DNA of 5,907 nucleotides from Anaerolineae bacterium. GTDB taxonomy: Bacteria > Chloroflexota > Anaerolineae > B4-G1. Below are positions 1 through 3,269 of the stretch, piece after piece. Position 1 is the stretch's first letter; the number at the start of each line of letters is the position of its first letter. The position numbers were made by a program, and so were the translations under genes. A model generated the notes under the pieces. It ran no database searches. It worked only from the letters and a program-made list of their open reading frames with translations, and was not told the DNA's origin. The stretch spans positions 1 through 5,907 of the forward strand of contig JAUWOI010000295.1 of assembly GCA_030612185.1 (NCBI GenBank), written 5' to 3'.

Positions 1-1151
1 GGGGTGCGGGCTGGTGAAGTGGCCAGGTGGACGCTGGTTGTGGTGCTGGTCATCCTCGGCGCGCTGGTGCTCGTGCTGGGCCTCGTCGTGGCCCTGGTCT
101 GGCTGGATGTGATTCCCCCGCAGGGGCCGGCGGTCTACCTGGCGGCCTGGCTGCGCGGCGGGCCCATCCCTGGCCTGGACGTGCCCGATGCGCGCTCACT
201 CATCTCGCGCAGCCTGGCGGCACGGCTGCTCGATCCTGTGGTCCTGGAGCCTGCCCCCTTGCTTCTTCGCATAGTCATTATCGTGCAATCCATCATCCAA
301 TCTCCCTTCTGGACCACCCTCGGCCTCACCGCTCTCCTCACCACCATTGCCCTCCTCTTTCGCACCAACCGACGAATCACTCAATCTACCAGTTCACCGG
401 TTTCCCAATCTACCAATCTACCAATCTACCAATCTACCAACTTCGCCCTTCTCCTCTTCGCCACCGGCGCTTTGCTCACTCTCGTCGTCGAATTTGTCTA
501 TCTGCGCGACCACTTCGGCAGCCGCATGAACACCGTCTTCAAGTTTTACTTCCAGGCCTGGGTAGTGTGGGCCATCGCCGGGGCCTACGCGCTGGCATGC
601 TTCATGCGCCGGGGTAGGGTGGGGGTAGCGATCCTGGTTACGCTGCTCGTCGCCGCCGGTCTGGTCTACCCGGCGCTGGCGATCCCCGCCCGCGCCCGCG
701 ATTACGGCGGGCCGCCGACGCTCGACGGCGCGGCCTACCTGGCCGAGGCGCAGCCGGACGCCTACGCCGCCATTGCCTGGCTCAACGAGAACGTCGCTGG
801 CACGCCGGTCATCCTGGAGGCCCCGGGCGATCGTTTCCAGGCCTACGTCTACGAGGGCCGTGTCTCCGCTCATACCGGCCTGCCACGCTGCTCGGCTGGG
901 CTGGCCACGAGCACCAGTGGCGTGGGGATTATGATGAGCCTGCGCGTCGTGAACCCGACATTGAGGCTCTTTATACCAGCGTGGACCCGAACCAGGCCTT
1001 GACGCTGCTCGATAAGTATGATATAAGTTACGTTTACGTCGGGCCGGTCGAGCGGGCGCGCTACCCCACCGCTGGCCTGGCGAAGTTCGCTCAGTTGATG
1101 GAACCTGTTTACAGCGCTGGTTCCGTGACCATCTATCGCGTAGGCGAATGA
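1..1151 (+). CDS. DUF2298 / Chlor_Arch_YYY (TIGR03662) membrane protein, C-terminal part, frameshifted
   Basis: This is the C-terminal portion of a large polytopic membrane protein. The frame is open to base 1, and family members run to roughly 700-900 residues, so the true start lies left of the window; the GTG at 4 is probably internal. Hydrophobic segments lie at about 28-110, 270-360, 445-500 and 545-690. The family-like core EFVYLRD followed by FGSRMNTVFKFYFQAW is at 490-561, then RDYGGPPTLDG and AIAWLNENVAGTPVILEA (about 700-825). The first frame runs to TGA at 1000-1002, but after TGLP near 883 the homologous text continues one frame over: LLGWAGHEHQWRGDYDEP, then KYDISYVYVGPVERARYP and VTIYRVGE, ending at 1149-1151. 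One base is missing, by genuine mutation or sequencing error. A repeat-encoded loop sits at 381-440. The stop is 10 bases before the next start, suggesting one transcript. The family's biochemical function is unknown; co-occurrence with TIGR03663 hints at envelope glycan work. Confidence 0.85.
266..281 (+). repeat. 16-base dispersed repeat copy inside the DUF2298 gene
   Basis: TTCGCATAGTCATTAT occurs here and again, exactly and in the same orientation, at 3068-3083, where it begins the small inverted-repeat element. Here it is read in frame as part of LLRIVIIV at the start of a hydrophobic segment. An exact 16-base match within a window of this size is unlikely by chance, so it may be a remnant or end of the same repeat family. 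Confidence 0.6.
381..440 (+). repeat. Octamer tandem repeat (CCAATCTA)n within coding sequence
   Basis: Four perfect copies of CCAATCTA plus a half copy fill 405-440, with one degenerate unit upstream at about 381-389. Three units make 24 bases, so the array reads in frame as a period-8 peptide (NLPIYQST). It falls in a polar linker between two hydrophobic segments of the DUF2298 protein, the sort of loop that tolerates extra residues. Loss or gain of a single unit would shift the frame. Confidence 0.9.
883..885 (+). other. Frameshift site (one base missing) in the DUF2298 gene
   Basis: Upstream frame reads HTGLP; reading ACG at 885 as the next codon restores LLGWAGHEHQWRGDYDEP and 88 codons of conserved-looking C-terminus to the TGA at 1149-1151. 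The run CTGCCACGCTG lacks one base relative to an in-frame CCN-ACG. A CCC shortened to CC would be a typical homopolymer error, but a real mutation cannot be excluded. Confidence 0.85.
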
Positions 1152-1170
1152 ACAATGAACAATGAATAAT
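1151..1170 (+). repeat. Heptamer repeat AACAATG carrying the start codon of gene 2
   Basis: Two perfect AACAATG units (1151-1157, 1158-1164) and a degenerate third (AATAATC) begin on the last base of the gene 1 stop codon. The ATG of gene 2 (1162-1164) is the end of the second unit. No good Shine-Dalgarno sequence precedes it; only a weak TAGGCG at 1141-1146 is visible. Translation may depend on coupling with the gene just upstream. Confidence 0.85.
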
Positions 1171-2988
1171 CCGACTAACCAACCAACCAACCAACTAACC
1201 ACCCGACCGGCCATCACCGTCGAGATTGCTCTGTGGGTACTCGTCGCCGTCGTCGCGCTCGTGCTGCGGTTGGCCCATCTCGACGCTGCCCCGCTCAATG
1301 ATCCTGAGGCGCGCGAGGCGCTGCTTGCCTGGCGGGCCGCGACCGGGGTGGGGCGGTCTTTCCAATCTGCCGGCCAGTCTGCCGGCTACAGCCCGCTGCT
1401 CTTCGCGGCCAACGCGCTGCTGTTCACCCTTTTTGGCGCGGGTGATGGGCTGGCCCGCCTGTGGCCCGCCCTGTTCGGCAGTATTCTGGCCCTCACGCCG
1501 TTTCTGTTCCGGCGCCGTCTCGGGCGCGTGGGCGCGCTGGCGGCCGGGTTATGCCTGGCCCTTTCTCCGACGGCGCTCTTGGCCTCGCGCCAACTGGATG
1601 GCGCGGTGGTGGCCGCTGTGGGCGTGATGGCCCTCCTGGGCGGGCTGGGCGGGTTGGCCTGCTTCTTCGACACCGGCGCATCCCGCTGCCTCACGCTCGC
1701 GGCCGGAGGCCTGGCGCTAGCCCTGACTGCCAGTTCCTCGGCCTACGGGCTGTTGCTGACGCTGGGCCTGGCCTGGCTAGTACTCTCCTGGATGTGGCCC
1801 GCTAGAGAGACCGGAGAGAGAGAGGTTGACCTGCCTCGTTCGCGTTGGTCATTGTTCATTGTCCATTGTTCATTGTTCGTGCTGGCGCTTTCGACCGGCC
1901 TGGGCTGGAACCCGGCCGGGGTGGGGGCCGCGGGTGACCTGCTGCCGGCCTGGATGGCCCGCTTTGGCTCAGTCTTGGGCTCGGGCTCGAACCCTGTCGT
2001 CTCGCCTTTCGCCCTCATAGCCGTATACGAGCCATTGGCCCTACTTCTTGGCCTCGGTGGGTTGGTCTGGGCCGTCCGGCACGGCCACCGTTTCGGCGCG
2101 TTGCTGGGACTGTGGGCCGGTCTGGCAGCCCTCCTGCTGGTTATGATGCCTGGCCGGGCACCGCTGGACGTGCTGTGGGTCGTCCTGCCGCTGGCGCTGC
2201 TCACCGGCGTCGCGGTACAGGCGCTCGCGCGGGGCCTGCAGACCCGGGGGGCGTGGCTCAGCGAAGGGCTGTACGTGCCGCTGGTGTTGATCTTGTGGGT
2301 ACATTGTTATCTCGTACTCGCGCGCTATGCGGAATCCGGCGAGCCCACTGACCTGGCCCTGGCGTCGCTGGCGGTCGCCCTGCAGGTATTGCTGGCGCTG
2401 GTTTTTGCATTGACAATGCGGCTCGATAGTGCGCTGCGCGGCATCGCCGTGGGTACGGGCGTGGCCCTCCTGGCGCTCACCCTGTCGGCAGGGACATACG
2501 TGCGCCAGGCCACCCCACGGGAACTCCTGGTGCGCCAGCCGACCGCCGTCGAGGTGCGTGACCTGGTGCAGACGTTGCGTGCTCTCTCGTGGCCTGAGAC
2601 GGGGATAGCAACCTCGCTGCCGTTCACGCTCGAGGCCGCTCCCGATTCGGTCCTGGCCTGGTACCTGCGGGATTTTGGCGCGGCCCGCCGGGTCGAAAGG
2701 CTGGCTGCTGAATCAGAGGAGGGGATCGGCTCCGTGGTAGTGACCTCGCGGCGTGACCCTGACCTGGCGCTTCTTTTGGGCGATTCCGCGCCAGACGTGC
2801 CAGACGTAGAATACGCGGGGCAGGATTTTGCCATGTCTCGCAGTTGGGATGCGCGCGAGATCGCTTGTATCTGGGAATGGCCGCCACGCTGCAACGCGGC
2901 CGTCAAGTGGCTGTTCCTGCGTCGCACACCGTCGGCACCGGTGGCCGATGAGTGGGCTGTGCTCTGGCTGCGGCAGGGGGAGGATTAG
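1162..2988 (+). CDS. Polytopic membrane protein, divergent GT-C / TIGR03663-like paralogue
   Basis: This 608-residue protein has a short polar tail, about ten hydrophobic segments from residue 20 to 445, and a soluble C-terminal domain (about 450-608) probably outside the membrane. I see no exact family name, but it aligns by eye with the downstream TIGR03663 gene: GDGLARLWPALFGSILAL (94-111), RRRLGRVGALAAG (117-129) and SPTALLASR (135-143) match GDNDFTARLP, RRWLGRAGALA and SPSIAYYSR there. The soluble domains also share WYLRDF (500-505) and WYLRDY. Family signatures have changed: the DE dipeptide region reads NDPEAR (46-51), HGP reads YSP (76-78), and the second arginine position is Asp146. 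It may have another substrate or a non-catalytic role. ATG 1162 is the only in-frame standard start before the first membrane segment. Repeats contribute residues 1-14, 68-75 and about 230-239. The stop lies in a TTAG/TTGG tract. A glycosyltransferase role is inferred only. Confidence 0.85.
   Translation: MNNPTNQPTNQLTTRPAITVEIALWVLVAVVALVLRLAHLDAAPLNDPEAREALLAWRAATGVGRSFQSAGQSAGYSPLLFAANALLFTLFGAGDGLARLWPALFGSILALTPFLFRRRLGRVGALAAGLCLALSPTALLASRQLDGAVVAAVGVMALLGGLGGLACFFDTGASRCLTLAAGGLALALTASSSAYGLLLTLGLAWLVLSWMWPARETGEREVDLPRSRWSLFIVHCSLFVLALSTGLGWNPAGVGAAGDLLPAWMARFGSVLGSGSNPVVSPFALIAVYEPLALLLGLGGLVWAVRHGHRFGALLGLWAGLAALLLVMMPGRAPLDVLWVVLPLALLTGVAVQALARGLQTRGAWLSEGLYVPLVLILWVHCYLVLARYAESGEPTDLALASLAVALQVLLALVFALTMRLDSALRGIAVGTGVALLALTLSAGTYVRQATPRELLVRQPTAVEVRDLVQTLRALSWPETGIATSLPFTLEAAPDSVLAWYLRDFGAARRVERLAAESEEGIGSVVVTSRRDPDLALLLGDSAPDVPDVEYAGQDFAMSRSWDAREIACIWEWPPRCNAAVKWLFLRRTPSAPVADEWAVLWLRQGED
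1173..1202 (+). repeat. AACC tetranucleotide tract at the 5' end of gene 2
   Basis: A run of AACC units with two AACT variants encodes most of the polar N-terminal tail of gene 2 (NNPTNQPTNQLTT) ahead of the first membrane segment. Bases 1187-1200 are the exact reverse complement of 3003-3016 just past the end of the same gene. Confidence 0.85.
1363..1386 (+). repeat. 12-bp imperfect tandem duplication in gene 2
   Basis: CAATCTGCCGGC is followed directly by CAGTCTGCCGGC (11 of 12 bases alike), giving QSAGQSAG at residues 68-75. It sits just before the YSP that occupies the HGP position of the TIGR03663 family, so it lengthens the first outer loop by four residues. Confidence 0.8.
1850..1877 (+). 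repeat. Heptamer array CATTGTT (inverted AACAATG) inside gene 2
   Basis: Four consecutive units, three perfect CATTGTT and one CATTGTC, are the reverse complement of the AACAATG heptamer at the start of the same gene. They read in frame as SLFIVHCSLF, a period-7 hydrophobic peptide forming the beginning of a membrane segment. A short GA-rich stretch at about 1803-1824 (residues RETGERE) precedes it in a predicted cytoplasmic loop. Confidence 0.9.
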
Positions 2989-3016
2989 TTGGTTAGTTAG
3001 TTGGTTAGTTGGTTGG
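2985..3016 (+). repeat. TTGG/TTAG tetranucleotide tract at the 3' end of gene 2
   Basis: A run of four-base units TTAG and TTGG starts at the last codons of gene 2 and contains its TAG stop (2986-2988). Bases 3003-3016 are the exact reverse complement of 1187-1200, so the tract mirrors the AACC tract at the start of the gene. Confidence 0.85.
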
Positions 3017-3066
3017 GATGGAGTGGATGGGGAATGGGTAAATGAGTAGATGGGGGAGGGTGCGGC

Positions 3067-3142
3067 TTTCGCATAGTCATTATGAGATGAAAAACAGGTG
3101 CCTTTTCTCCTCTCTTTGAGATTATTAATAGGCTATGCGAAA
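3067..3142. repeat. Small element with 10-bp inverted ends (MITE-like, tentative)
   Basis: TTTCGCATAG at 3067-3076 is the exact reverse complement of CTATGCGAAA at 3133-3142, enclosing about 56 bases that are clearly more AT-rich than the flanking genes. The left end continues as a 16-base sequence also present at 266-281. No open frame or transposase lies inside and no clear target-site duplication is visible, so mobility is inferred only. Confidence 0.5.
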
Positions 3143-3150
3143 TTTAGCCT

Positions 3151-3238
3151 GTCATTGCGAGGAACGAAGTGACAAAGCAATCTCCACCGTTGCTTACATG
3201 TTGAAGGCTGGAGATTGCTTCGCTACGCTCGCAATGAC
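3151..3238. repeat. REP-like palindromic repeat (GTCATTGCGAG...CTCGCAATGAC)
   Basis: The outer arms GTCATTGCGAG (3151-3161) and CTCGCAATGAC (3228-3238) pair perfectly, as do the inner arms AGCAATCTCC (3176-3185) and GGAGATTGCT (3210-3219). Between them, CGAAGTGA (3165-3172) can partly pair with TCGCTACG (3220-3227). The loop is 24 bases. I recall near-identical hairpins as dispersed intergenic repeats in many unrelated bacterial genomes. It would form a strong RNA hairpin and may affect transcript stability or read-through, but no T-run follows, so it is not a standard intrinsic terminator. Confidence 0.85.
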
Positions 3239-3247
3239 GTCAAATGT

Positions 3248-3268
3248 AGGACATAGGACTTAGAACAT
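3248..3268 (+). repeat. Degenerate heptamer array overlapping the gene 3 ribosome-binding region
   Basis: AGGACAT, AGGACTT and AGAACAT follow one another directly before the ATG at 3270. The AGGA of the second unit (3255-3258) is 11 bases from the start codon and is the best Shine-Dalgarno candidate, though weak. Repeat number here could alter spacing and so initiation. Confidence 0.6.
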
Positions 3269-3269
3269 T

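Larger units (their letters stand above)
2989..3269. other. Gene-free spacer rich in repeats
   Basis: No convincing coding frame is present. In order it contains the end of the TTGG/TTAG tract, a G-rich purine-biased stretch (3015-3065), an AT-richer element with inverted ends (3067-3142), a REP-like hairpin (3151-3238) and a degenerate heptamer array before the next gene. No convincing -35/-10 promoter pair stands out, so whether the downstream gene has its own promoter cannot be settled from the sequence. Confidence 0.75.

Noticed and set aside
4..6. GTG as the genuine start of gene 1
   Set aside because: The frame is open to base 1, no upstream sequence is available to show a ribosome-binding site, and the visible protein is far shorter than the family, so the gene is taken as cut by the window edge.
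381..440. CRISPR array
   Set aside because: The units are 8 bases and directly adjacent with no spacers; the other tandem tracts in the window fail for the same reason.
418..1194. 258-codon open frame on the minus strand
   Set aside because: It runs opposite the DUF2298 gene and across its repeats and stop codon; the translation is Arg- and Gln-rich without recognisable features.
3015..3060. Possible G-quadruplex in the spacer
   Set aside because: G runs exist at 3015-3017, 3029-3032, 3036-3038, 3052-3056 and 3058-3060, but two of the loops are 11 and 13 bases, too long for a confident call.
3151..3238. Intrinsic terminator after gene 2
   Set aside because: The hairpin is strong but has a 24-base loop, is not followed by a T-run, and matches a dispersed repeat type; it is better described as a REP-like element.
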